Origin: Smittium culicis
Taxonomy: Eukaryota; Kickxellomycota; Harpellomycetes; Harpellales; Legeriomycetaceae
Direction of reading: 5' to 3'
Assembly: GCA_001970855.1 (NCBI GenBank)
Contig: LSSN01003556.1
Location: 1-13,478, forward strand
DNA length: 13,478 bases
Below the pieces are notes generated by a model that saw only the letters and a program-made list of their open reading frames with translations, had not been told where the DNA came from and made no database searches. Shown piece after piece: positions 1 to 9,249 of the stretch. How positions within the stretch are numbered: position 1 is the first letter of the stretch; the number at the start of each line of letters is the position of its first letter. The position numbers were made by a program, and so were the translations under genes.

Positions 1-472
1 TTCGTTTAGCACAGTCTGAGACATTATCTGTGCACAAGTCCAGCGTTCGACAGCATTACGGAACTCAGCCGTTTAGCAGCTTATTGTAGGAGAGCCAGGT
101 CGATCATTCCCACGTTTGGGTAGGAGCCTATTTTTTATTAATCCTGTTAGATGTAGGCTCTGACTAGGAGCTCAATGATCTCAACGAATTCAATTTTGTT
201 GGAACGAGCTTAATTCCATGACTGCTTGTAACTTCAGTCATCCAGCCTACTTGAAGCAATGCCTGGGTGGATCTTTCGGATGGTAGATTGATCCCATTTC
301 CCTTTAGGTACGCAGCCGGTAGACCGGCAGAGGAATTTATTAGTATTAGAATATTAGTTTTTTTATGCCTTGCACCGAATTTCTATTTTTTTAGTTTATT
401 TACCGCGTATTTTCTATTATTGTTATCGTACCAATAAAATTCCGTGATTAAAAATAAAAAAAAAAAAAAAAA
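1..472 (+). mobile_element. Possible 3' end of a polyadenylated (LINE- or SINE-like) retroelement, cut by the window start
   Basis: The first 340 bases are visibly richer in G and C than the DNA that follows. The block then becomes T-rich and ends with AATAAA at 433-438, followed 17 bases later by an uninterrupted run of 17 A at 456-472. A polyadenylation signal plus a genomic A-tail is typical of a retrotransposed transcript, such as a LINE, a SINE or a processed copy. One plus-strand frame is open from the window edge to a TAG at 87-89 (28 codons) and could be the end of an element ORF, but I do not recognise it. A short GC hairpin sits at 315-328. The 5' part lies outside the window, so a target-site duplication cannot be tested. 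Alternatively this is an ordinary gene 3' UTR beside a poly(A) microsatellite. Confidence 0.35.
315..328 (+). other. Perfect GC hairpin (GCCGG, TAGA loop, CCGGC)
   Basis: Five G/C pairs close a four-base TAGA loop, and an AT-rich stretch with a T-run follows about 30 bases later. Such a stem-loop near the 3' end of a poly(A)-tailed element could be a reverse-transcriptase recognition structure, as is known for some LINE and SINE tails. That role is inference. The hairpin is plainly visible and is unusual in DNA this rich in A and T. Confidence 0.4.
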
Positions 473-955
473 GGTAACAAAGTGCTCTCTCAGTTCAGAA
501 ACTCCCATATAGGCTATTTATAATGATCTATTGGCCTAATTCTAATATCAATAGGTTCCTTTTTCATTGGCACCAGCTCGAATTTTCATTCTAAGCGTGA
601 GAGTTTATAATTATGCCTTTATGGTAATAGCTAATTTTTTCTAGCCTAGTTTTCATCTATACAAAAACAAATATCGAAAATTCTTTTTGGATGAATAGTA
701 AATAATCTTTGGTACAGAAATTAAAACTGCATAGTCTTCTGCTTTTCTATAAATAAATCTTACAATTATCACAAACATGCAAAATTACAAAATAAATGTG
801 CTAATAGCCAATCAAAGGGCATTATCAATAATTTCACCGCAAAAAAAAAAGTCAATCAAAGGTATTCAAAATCAAATAATATTTTTCGGAACAATAGCAT
901 TTAACAGTAACAGATGTGACTTTTGTGACCAAAATATTAACTTATTGAAGTACTG

Positions 956-1026
956 AATTACAATAAACCTCCGAGTATACAACAGGAATTTTTACCCTAT
1001 TTTGGATCAAATACCCTCTCAGATAG
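956..1026 (-). repeat. Left arm of an imperfect inverted repeat (partner 1530-1601)
   Basis: The reverse complement of this arm aligns with 1530-1601 over about 71 bases with about seven mismatches and one single-base indel. The best blocks are CTATCTGAGAGGGTATTT and GGGTAAAAATTC. Weaker similarity continues inward to about 1075, where CTAGCTAT is shared. The spacer between the arms is about 500 bases. This could be two copies of a dispersed repeat in opposite orientation or the ends of a foldback element. No transposase-like ORF lies between the arms. Confidence 0.7.
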
Positions 1027-1461
1027 AAATTTACCGTTTTAGAGGTTTTTTAATTTTAAAAATAGCTAGTAAGGAACCAGCTACTAATTAACAAAAAGAA
1101 TTAGCTAAAATCTAGAATTCTTAACATAATAATTTAATTGGATTAATTTTTTCAAAAATAAAAAGTTATACTTAATTCGTCAAGTGCATGTTTTAGTTAC
1201 TATCTTGGAAATTATATTTTGGATCAATTTACAGCCATTTTGCAGCTGAACCGCGAATTACCTTCTTAGAGTACAATTGACAATAGGCCAGATTATTTGC
1301 AATATAAATAGCCAATTGACAAATAAGATTAGATAAATATTATTAATTTATTCTAATTAGCCTATAAAATAGCTTTTAATAAAAATGGTGTATATTTCAA
1401 GCAATAAATCAATATTTTTCAATTTTAATACTCATAAAGTTGCTTTCTTAAGGTGTTACTA

Positions 1462-1483
1462 ACTCAGAGGATTTATTGTAGTT
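1462..1483 (+). repeat. Third copy of the ACTCAGAGG...GTARTT motif
   Basis: It matches 18 of 22 bases of 1580-1601 in the same orientation. It also resembles the reverse complement of 956-976, sharing ACTCRGAGG and TTTATTGTA. It lies just inside the weakly conserved inner part of the right arm. Confidence 0.5.
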
Positions 1484-1529
1484 TCTTTCTAGCTATCTTT
1501 ATGGTAAAAAAAAGTCTAATGGAAAATTG

Positions 1530-1601
1530 CTATCTGAGAGGGTATTTGGACCAAAATGGGGTAAAAATTCTTGTTGCTTACTCAGAGGTTTTACCGTAAT
1601 T
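1530..1601 (+). repeat. Right arm of an imperfect inverted repeat (partner 956-1026)
   Basis: This is the direct-strand copy of the 71-bp repeat. It runs from CTATCTGAGAGG to ACCGTAATT. Its outer 22 bases (1580-1601) recur in direct orientation at 1462-1483 with 18 of 22 matches, so three copies of that motif exist locally. This looks like stepwise local duplication or clustered insertion rather than one simple palindrome. Confidence 0.7.
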
Positions 1602-2011
1602 GCCTTTTTAATTTTCCACTTTATAAAAGCTCATTAAAATTGGGTTAAAAAAAATTTGAACAGTTTTATGAATAAAATATTAGCATTTATGTATATGAAA
1701 GGTTTAATTTCTACTAAGATTAAAATCAATCTATAACTTTAATTCTGTAATTCTGGTTTTTTATTGACCCAGGTTTACACAGTTTTAACAAAGCGCTTAT
1801 ATTTCTAAAATTTAATTTTCAAGGATTTTTATTGAAGCTTTTCTTTCCACAACTGTTGAGTAGATCGAATAATAATTGGTTTGGTTTTATAATACAATTA
1901 AAAAAAGAATTTTCTATAATTTTATTTTAACATGATAAAAAGGGTCTAGAAAAAAAATTAAAAGTATAATAATAGTAGTAGTTATAATAGTAATGATTAA
2001 AAATATGTTGA

Positions 2012-2031
2012 TTTTTTTTGGGGGGGGGGGG
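2012..2031. repeat. Homopolymer pair: T8 followed by G12
   Basis: Eight T then twelve G. A run of twelve G is striking in a flank this AT-rich. It could form intermolecular or slipped G-quadruplex structure and is a likely length-error site in sequencing. It lies about 270 bases downstream of the RhoGEF stop codon. Confidence 0.85.
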
Positions 2032-2302
2032 TGAATGTAGGAAAATGCAGACTGCTAGGGTTTATAATTAACGTGATATTTTCTTATAGATGAAATCTAC
2101 GAGCAGACAATAAAAATGAGATTCGTATTTTTTTAAAAACAGATTTCTTATAAAGTTGATGTTAGTAAAAGAGCAAAAAAGATGAACTGAGGCATTCCAA
2201 ATTATTATTCAGGTTTTTCCGGATGTAAATAATATAATATACTAGACTTTTTTTTCCAAAAAAAAAATAAAAAAAACAGAGCGTGTAATATTCAAGATTA
2301 GA

Positions 2303-5300
2303 TTATGGCAAAACAAGCTCGACAATACAGTAATGTTCATGATTATAGTTAGTCTGACTGCCATTTGAACTGCTTCCAATATTAAACAGCGAGCTGTTCC
2401 GGTTGCTGTTGTTACTTCCAGATAAGAAGCTTGAAAAAAAGTGCGAGCTGCCAGATGCATTGCTTCCTGAAGCGCTAAGATTGTTTAGTGACGATTTGTG
2501 TCGAGTAATAAACGCGGACTGTGAAGATTGGCGTGATTGTTGAAATCTATTATTGCTTTCGTAATCAGCAGATGCACGTAAGTTCGTGCCACTCGAGCTG
2601 TGCCGTGTACCCGATTTATGTGGGCTTGGTACATCTTCCATTATATAGTTGTTTGTATAGTTTTTTTGACTATGCTGGCTGGACGCAAACCCGGGGAATT
2701 TGGATTTTTGAGGGGATAGCGATACTGAATTAGTAAGAGGAGTTGTATACTTGAACAAGCTTTGATCGCTGGCCGAAACGTTGGAAAAATCGTTTTCTTG
2801 CCCAATAGCTATCAGATCGCTGGCTTCACTTACGGTTTGTAAGCTTTCGGCATCGAACCTGTACTTTATCCGAGAAACCGCTGACCCCTCTTTTTCATTA
2901 ACATCATAAACAGATTTGGATCTATAAGGGTTGTCGATATGTTCAGTTTCAGGGTTTATTACAGAATCATCGTCAGTAGATAGCTGAAGCAAAGCTTGGG
3001 GGAGGTATTTTGATTGAATTGATAAAAAGACAGACTTTTTGCTAGAATTGGCACCAGAAACCTCCAACCTAGTATTTCCAGTATTTAGCTTTTGCTTAGA
3101 GCTTGACGACAGTAAGAGCTGGTTATCATCAAGAATATGAGCACCAGGGATTCGTAAAATCAAAAACAAGTTTCCAGAGTCAACATATCGAATTTCAATA
3201 AACAGTTTTCCGACAATAACGAGATAATTTGGAAATACGAATTTAAAGCTTATTGGTTTTACAAGGAAATTAATAACTAAATTGGGCTGTGTTAACTGGC
3301 CCATTCTATCAATATATAATGCGTAGTCTTCAAAGCACAGCAAGAATAACTTGTTGACTCGGTATATTGCCATTGCAAGTGATTTGATGCCAGGGGCGCT
3401 GGAACTGGAATTAGTCCTATTTCCGCTGGTAACACTCAATCCATCCGCTAAACAGACATCGGTGCTCGGCAGCGATTGGGTGATGATTTTATTTACTAAA
3501 TCAACTACATCGAAGCAGTTACCGTTAGCAATACATAGTTTACGCTTGAAGAAGAAAACGCGTGTTGATTGTCCAGGTATGCAAAATTCGTGGATTACAT
3601 TGAGTGCGAATGGATAATTTTGGTAAACGAGCATCGAATTCGAAGATAGCGAAGAGTTTGTTGATGCCATTATAGGCATTAAGCATTTATAGTAAGATCG
3701 GTTGTTTCTGAATTTCATCAAAACAAGCAACGGTTCGTTATGGAAGATGCCAACGTTAAAATATGACACTGAAGATGCTAGCTTTGTACCGCGGTTTTGC
3801 AAGTTCAGGTTTGTTAAATTCTCAAGCTCGTTTAATGGAATAACAACGACAGTTTTTTCATACTGGACAATGACCATGTTGAAGTTTTCGAGGATGGCCA
3901 AGTTAACTATATTGTTCAAATTGCAAACTTTGGTTGCGCGGTCCATTGAAGAAGATTTGATTAGGAAAATACCGTCAATTGCACCGACGAGTTTGATAGT
4001 CTCGCCTGAGTGGGACTTATATTCAGACATACACGTGGCTTCTAAATGTAAATTAGACTTGTGAGCGACGAGGTTGTATGATAGTTTAGAAGAGGTCAAA
4101 TTATTGAGGATTTGAACTTGCTCGTTGACTCTATCTACCCAAGAATTTCGAACGGAAACGCTAATTGCCCAAAGGGTGACTTCCCACCCAAGTTTGCTGA
4201 TCATGCCAAAAGTTAATGGAACACAGCTTGACATAGCTTCAACGTTTCCAGGTTTAAGGACAGTTGAAACGGGGGCAGTTGACAGGGCTGAAAAGTTGGA
4301 TGCAGAAAACGCGCTATTCGACTTTTTGCTTGCTAGGGCTGGAGAGCTGCTAAAATAGCTACCACTTTTTTGGTTTTGGTTTTGGTTATTTTGAATGTTA
4401 TTTGAGCTATTGACAGACGTTAATGTATTTGATGGTGCTGGGCCATTGGAGTTTGGAACTGCAGCAAAGCTTGATGATGACGATGAGTAGTGATGTGTAT
4501 AGAACTGGGAGTTTGTTTGCGAGCTTTGTTGGGAAGATTGTTTATTAATAATTGTAGGTAAGCGACTAAATGGCGTCTTTTTAGGGGCTAAAGGGTGAAC
4601 AAGCTCATTTGTGTTAGACGAAAGAGGGCTAACATTCAAAAGCATTAATGGGAGAGGTCCCTTTTGGACAATGTATTCAAAGACACCCTTGGCATAACTA
4701 ACCTTTTTTTTATTAGCTAAAATGAAGCAGTTATCAAAGAGAAAAGCGTGTAGGATACTGCCGTCATTTCTGTAAAAATCGTCTTCAAGCAGAAGTCTTC
4801 TATTTTCGTTCTGGATATCTAGAATTTCGGCTTCCTCAGCGGTAGTTCTTATTTGTGTTGATAGACGCATCATTCGTAGCTTATCGGATTGTGAGGAATT
4901 AACATCATTGATGTATTCAAGGGCAGACTTTACAACTTCAATGACATGTTCAAGGTTTGAAATCTCGTCTTCAAAGCCGACTTTGGGAGTGCGTTTAAGG
5001 ATGGAGGATAGTAGCATCGGGTATCTAGCCAATTTAGCGGTTGGTCTTCCAATGAAGCTTTGGATAGGAAGTTTCCTTGCTAGGACATTTGATTCAGTTG
5101 AGTAGACAAAGTTTGAGAATTTTTCGTTTTCATGCATTTCAGCTTCAAGTATGACTTGAGAAAATTGGACGTTTGAGCTATAGTAAATAAAGGGATCAAG
5201 ATTCTTTGACCAGTTATAAAATATATCACCAACTCCAGAAATTATACCATTAGGTGATAGGCTCTGCCTAGCTTCAAGCTCTTCGAGCAATCTAGAATTG

Positions 5301-7732
5301 ATTTCGATTAATTGTTTGTAGTTTAAGAACAGTTTAGCCGTAAATGAGTCAAATCTGTTTTGAGGTATAATATTGCTTGATTTCAAAGGGTTGATATATA
5401 TTTGGTCAATTAGCTTCAAATCGTGTACATAATCTGACTCAGTACCAATAGTTTCGTATATAGACTCTTGCCAGCCAATTTGCTCCGGGGTTAAACTTGA
5501 AACTACTTCCTGTGGAACCGAATAAGCCCAAAGAGATGGGCGCTTAACTGCTGATAAACTGATGTTCGGGCTTATCTCAATAGATTTTTTTGAAATACTA
5601 GTGCTCTGGTCAGAGTTGTTCAAGTTGATAGCGGACTTGGAGTATTTTTGAAGCTTAGTAGGTACTTTGTTTTGTTGAGAAAAAAAGAAAGGGTCTTTTC
5701 CAATAAAATTTTTCTTGAGGTTAGAGAATGAATTTTTAGCGGAAGAGCTTTTTTTAGAGGTATGAGTTTTGTCTTTTTCGACAGCAGTGTTTTTCGAAGT
5801 ATTTGATTTGTTTAAGAACGAGGAAAAGCTCTGTTTTTTTGGTATTGCGGGAGGTTCTTTAAAGTCGCGCGGGATATTATTGTCATTACTATTTAGGGAT
5901 GAGGAGCGGGAAGAGACAGAGTTGGATTTTTTGTGTTGTTTATTTTTGCCCATAGACTGAGTAATGTTTTTAAACGGATTAGAATTGAATAATTTGACAT
6001 TATCAAAAGAGAAGATAGAGAGAATTTCAGACTCTCTCTTTTTGCGGTGCCTCTGAGCTGATGGGTCATGGGACGTTTTGTTATTTTCGCTTGAGGAAGC
6101 TTTATTCTTAGAGCTATCTTTTGAGCTTAAGCTATCAAGGGATTCGTTGTCTGAATCAATTTTATGGTTGGCATTGTTAAAAGATGGCTGTTGCAATATA
6201 TTTTCAGCTATGGATAGTCTGACGGAATCTCTATCGCTTAAAGACATGTGATTGTCAGTTCTGTTGTTATTAATATCATTTGGTTGATGCCTTGTGCTTT
6301 GAGAGTTGTTGATTGTTTGATTGTAACTATTCGAATTGGTTAAAGGTAGGTTCGAATATAAATCGTTTGATGAGTAAGCTGAATTGTTTGCGTCAATTAC
6401 TGTAGAATCTGATATTCTTTGAAAATCAGAGTTTAGAGTATATGCAGTTTTTGAAGGTAATTCAGGCTTTTGTGAATTTGAAGAAAGTTCAAAGTTTGAA
6501 AACAAATCTTGGCTGTTTGAAGTTGTGGAGATATCAATATTTGAAAACAGATCTTGGTTATTTGTAGCAGCTGAAAAATCAGAGTTTAAAAAGAAGTTGG
6601 TTGTATTTGAGGCATTAGAAAAGTTGATAATACATTTAGGGGATTCTCTGCGTGTGGACTTATCTGTAGAGTAAATGTTAGTATTACTGATGTTTGATTT
6701 GTTGTTTTGTGTTATTGGCGAGTTTGGGCTAGATCTGCTTCCTCGTCGTGGGTCATTGATGAGTTTGTCGATATCAATAGAGAGTTTCCTTTCAAAGTCC
6801 AAGTTTAATTTTAGAGTTAAATCGGGGTCAGCAACAGATTTGATTCTAGGAGATTTATCAGATGAATTAGAAGAACTATTATAGGAGAGGTGAGTTTTTT
6901 GGGAATTGCTTTTAGATAACCAGTTATCAGATAGAGCTGGTGAGGAAATAATTTCTTTTGGTATTGATGAAGTTGATGGACGAGCTGTATTGTGGGGAAT
7001 TTTATTTTTGGAAGGCGTTGGTGGGATCGATAAGTCTTTGCTGGCATTAGTATGCTTTTCGCTAAATTTGGGAAGAGATTTATCGCCTATTTTTACTAAA
7101 GGCGTGGAAGTTTGGGCGGGAAATTTAATGACAGCTTTTGGGGAGCTTATATTTATTTCGCGGGCATTATTAGAAGTGTGTGGGTTATTTTGAGGGCGAG
7201 TTTGTGGAGAAATAGAAGATTTTATAATCTTATTGTTGTTTAATAGCACGCTTGAGTCGGGTAGTAGGCAAGAGAAAGCTTCTTTTGTTAGAATGTAAAT
7301 AACTTCACTGGAGTCGATTAAGCTGTTATTTTCAGGGTATTGATCGTTATTTATTGCTTGGTATATATTATATTTGTCGAGTTTTTTAGCAACTTGTAAA
7401 CTCAGTTGTCTGTCAGGTAATCCAAAAGACTCAGTGATTGTATCCTATTACAGAGAAATTTAATTAATAAAAATAAAATTATAGATCGAGAAAATAATAA
7501 ATTAGAGATAGGAAAACCCAAAGAAAAGGAAGAGGAATATAAAAAATTGGCATACAATAGCGTGTCTTCCAGTGAAAGCACCAGAATATTTTATTCCACG
7601 ATAATAAAAGTTTCCTATGACTAGGGAGTTGAGGAACTTTTGCTTTAATTCTAAACCAGGAGAAGCGAGTTTTCCCGAGCTTTGCTTTAAGGGATCGTTG
7701 TATTTTACAATTTTTTTGTACGAGTGCTGCAT
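2303..7732 (-). CDS. ROM2: Rho1 guanine nucleotide exchange factor, Rom1/Rom2 type (DEP-DH-PH-CNH), two exons
   Basis: Predicted protein of 1772 aa from exons 7732-7556 and 7444-2303, joined in phase 0. Members of this family activate Rho1 by GDP/GTP exchange at the plasma membrane and drive cell-wall integrity signalling and glucan synthesis. Seen in order (joined numbering): DEP, about 28-115, split by the intron, with GIKYSGAFTGRHAI in exon 1 and GLPDRQLSLQVAKKLD in exon 2; a Ser/Asn-rich linker, about 125-712; DH, about 716-915, with ESIYETIGTESDYVHDL (region 1) and PTAKLARYPMLLSSILKRT (region 3, very Rom2-like); PH, about 930-1170, interrupted by about 120 low-complexity residues; CNH, about 1190-1490, including KLFIEIRYVDSGNLF; and a Ser-rich tail. 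The ATG at 7730-7732 is chosen because it opens the DEP exon and the in-frame upstream sequence reaches a stop at 7766-7768 without another ATG. A further 5' exon is possible. The family call is very firm; Rom1 versus Rom2 cannot be separated. Confidence 0.93.
6498..6587 (-). repeat. 45-bp tandem repeat inside the RhoGEF linker
   Basis: The sequence starting GAAAACAAATCTTGG at 6498 recurs as GAAAACAGATCTTGG 45 bases later. In the protein this gives two near-identical 15-residue units with the core QDLFSN (NNQDLFSNIDIS and NSQDLFSNFELS), followed by a third partial unit. It lies in the disordered region between DEP and DH and is the kind of repeat that varies in number between strains. Confidence 0.7.
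7445..7555 (-). other. Phase-0 spliceosomal intron of the RhoGEF gene
   Basis: On the minus strand the donor is ATT|GTATGC and the acceptor TCTGTAATAG|GATACA, giving 111 bases. CTAAT and TTAAT strings inside could serve as branch points. Removing the intron joins the two halves of a DEP domain exactly (GRHAI then DTITESF), which is the main evidence. Read unspliced, exon 1 runs through the donor to a stop at about 7502, and a stop codon (the acceptor TAG) lies immediately before exon 2. Confidence 0.85.
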
Positions 7733-8975
7733 GGTAGTATAGGTTTGAATTTTGAAGTGAATATTTTAAACTAGGTATGGCATAAATATAAGTGTACCTA
7801 GGATTGGTACTAGATTTCTTGCTGGAATAAAAATATATAAAACTTTTGTTATCTTTGATTTTAATGAAATAAGAAAAAGGTTACAATGGAAATGCTAATT
7901 TGGGGTTATAATTGATGCAAGAAAAAAACGATGAAGTAATTATGTAGTTACAATATTGATGGGGCAAATTATTATTTTTTTAGTATCGACCAAGTGTATT
8001 TTGAATATCAAATTTGAGAATCGCGAAAAATTCTATAATAAATAAAAAAAGAGTCAAAATGTAGAAAAATGATGAGTTAGGATAAAAAAGTAGTCTCAGA
8101 GGCTTAAAGAAATAAACTAAAATAAATAATATCCTTGTGGTAAAAAGAGTATTTAATTAAAAGGCGAAAAAAATGAGGCTAATATCTAGTTAAATAAGGA
8201 GTTTTTAGAGTATAAAAAACGTGACATAAATAGAAAGTAAAGGGGGTTATTACCATAACACAAACGATAAAGAGCAGGAGAGTATCAAGATAAACGAATA
8301 TATCTTATGTAGTATACTTTTTTACGTTTAAAAGCACTTTTATCTTGAGCGAAGTTGAAATTAAAACACGTAAAGGCAATGATATAAATAAAAGGCAGAG
8401 AGGTATTATGAGGGTATTTTCCCAGAAAGTTTTGAGGAAGATTTTTATTGGCAGTAATATAAACGAAGGGAGCGACAGTGTAGAGCGTGGTGGTGCTCTC
8501 TCAAAGAATAATGAAAAAAACAGTAAACAACAAAACTAGCTTTAATTAGCAGAAATCGGATTAGTATGGTGCGTTTGGATATAAAAGAAAAAGTATAGGC
8601 TCATAAATAAGATGGGTTGCTAGTGGGGAGGGGGGTATAAAGGGTAATTTCGGTAGCAGTATAATACTACCAGGTTTAATCGGAGGAGAGGACTAAGCGT
8701 GTGAACCAGATAAATAAAGAAATTCGAGTAAGCGCGAGTAAGGATAGAGAGTGATTGTGTGTGTGTGGGAAATGTAGATGGGGGGACAGGAGTATAAAAA
8801 TATAAAGCTAAGGATATTTTCTGAGTTGGGGGTATGGAGTAAATTGTGAAGCTGAAAGGGTACGAGTGTGTAAATATACACAAGGGAAGGAGAAAGGTAT
8901 AGCTGTTGAGTAGTATGAGACGTTTGAGAACTTAGTTATAGGAAAGTATAGTACGGGAAATGGAGTCTGTTGTCT
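7733..8975. other. Upstream intergenic region with a G-rich, C-poor plus strand
   Basis: No gene can be supported. The plus strand is strongly biased: 8701-8760 has 18 G and 5 C, and 8881-8940 has 19 G and 4 C. Read from the RhoGEF gene's side the region is therefore pyrimidine-rich, as many fungal promoters are. Its gene-proximal part must hold the RhoGEF promoter and 5' UTR. Short ORFs at 8345-8539 (no ATG start) and 8620-8883 have no recognisable domain and biased composition. Confidence 0.5.
7834..7839 (-). promoter_or_regulatory. Possible TATA element of the RhoGEF gene
   Basis: TATATA within the minus-strand context TTTTATATATTTTTA lies about 100 bases upstream of the proposed ATG. The distance is plausible for a fungal core promoter. 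In DNA this AT-rich such a match is expected often by chance, so it is only a candidate. Confidence 0.2.
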
Positions 8976-8993
8976 AATAGATTCGAGTCTATT
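8976..8993. repeat. 18-bp near-perfect palindrome at the strand-bias switch
   Basis: AATAGATTCGAGTCTATT is self-complementary except for one T/G pair in each half and is centred on TCGA. It lies where the plus strand changes from G-rich and C-poor (left) to C-rich (right). A binding site for a dimeric regulator between two promoters is one reading; a boundary of an inserted or inverted segment is another. Confidence 0.5.
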
Positions 8994-9093
8994 TTATTCA
9001 CATAAATTAAATTAAATTTGATTTTTTCGCTTCCTCCTATTTGTTTGCTTCTTTGACTCAATTTATTTACCGCCATTTCCCTCGCTTTTTTCT

Positions 9094-9105
9094 GCGTATA
9101 AAATT
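9094..9105 (+). promoter_or_regulatory. First GCGTATAAAATT box
   Basis: A 12-base exact match to 9147-9158, 53 bases downstream. Both copies contain TATAAAA in a CT-rich setting on the plus strand. The duplication and sequence resemble core-promoter TATA elements pointing right, but I find no gene that they would serve. Confidence 0.3.
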
Positions 9106-9146
9106 TCGCTAAACTTTGCGCCCTTTTTCTCGCACTTATTCTCTCG

Positions 9147-9158
9147 GCGTATAAAATT
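9147..9158 (+). promoter_or_regulatory. Second GCGTATAAAATT box
   Basis: Exact copy of the box at 9094-9105. CTCGC- and CTCGG-type strings precede both boxes, so the similarity extends loosely upstream. It could instead be a small tandem duplication without function. Confidence 0.3.
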
Positions 9159-9249
9159 GCATTTACTCCTTTTTTAATGAATAGCCCTTATATTCTCTCC
9201 ACTGTGGTTGGCCCACTCGCTCCTGAATATTTCTAGAGGTTATTCTTTT

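Larger units (their letters stand above)
473..2302. other. AT-rich intergenic region without a recognisable gene
   Basis: I see no coding region here. The only ORF near the end (2242-2460) is an antisense shadow of the RhoGEF 3' end and its flank. What stands out is the inverted repeat pair at 956-1026 and 1530-1601, a third copy of its terminal motif at 1462-1483, and the T8G12 tract at 2012-2031. The part next to the gene (about 2200-2302) lies downstream of the minus-strand stop codon. It contains T8 and T10 runs on the gene's strand and probably includes the gene's 3' UTR. Confidence 0.6.

Noticed and set aside
40..60. GTTCGA string resembling a tRNA T-loop
   Set aside because: The flanking bases do not form a five-pair T stem, and no acceptor or anticodon arm can be drawn around it.
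503..1313. Possible second inverted pair between about 503-540 and 1279-1313 (ATAAATAGCC and AGGCCA blocks)
   Set aside because: Only two short blocks match with unequal spacing, which is not distinguishable from chance in AT-rich DNA.
2242..2460. 72-aa minus-strand ORF at the gene's 3' end
   Set aside because: It overlaps the RhoGEF C-terminal coding sequence in another frame and ends in a Phe/Lys run translated from homopolymers.
2521..7193. Plus-strand ORFs (for example 2521-2733, 3351-3617, 3702-4064, 6906-7193) across the RhoGEF gene
   Set aside because: They are antisense shadows of a strongly supported minus-strand coding region and show no domain of their own. The minus-strand frame at 6817-7047 is likewise a shadow.
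7741..7835. An extra 5' exon upstream of the RhoGEF ATG (TTATTCCAG acceptor-like string near 7824)
   Set aside because: No upstream coding exon could be found to join to it, and the DEP exon already starts with a good ATG. It may be a 5' UTR intron, but nothing shows it.
8345..8539. 64-codon plus-strand ORF rich in Lys and Asn
   Set aside because: It starts at TTG, has no ATG upstream in frame, follows the local purine bias and shows no recognisable motif.
8620..8883. Two overlapping minus-strand ORFs rich in Ser, Thr, Tyr and Pro
   Set aside because: Their composition simply mirrors the pyrimidine-rich strand, and two frames are open at once, which argues for low complexity rather than coding.
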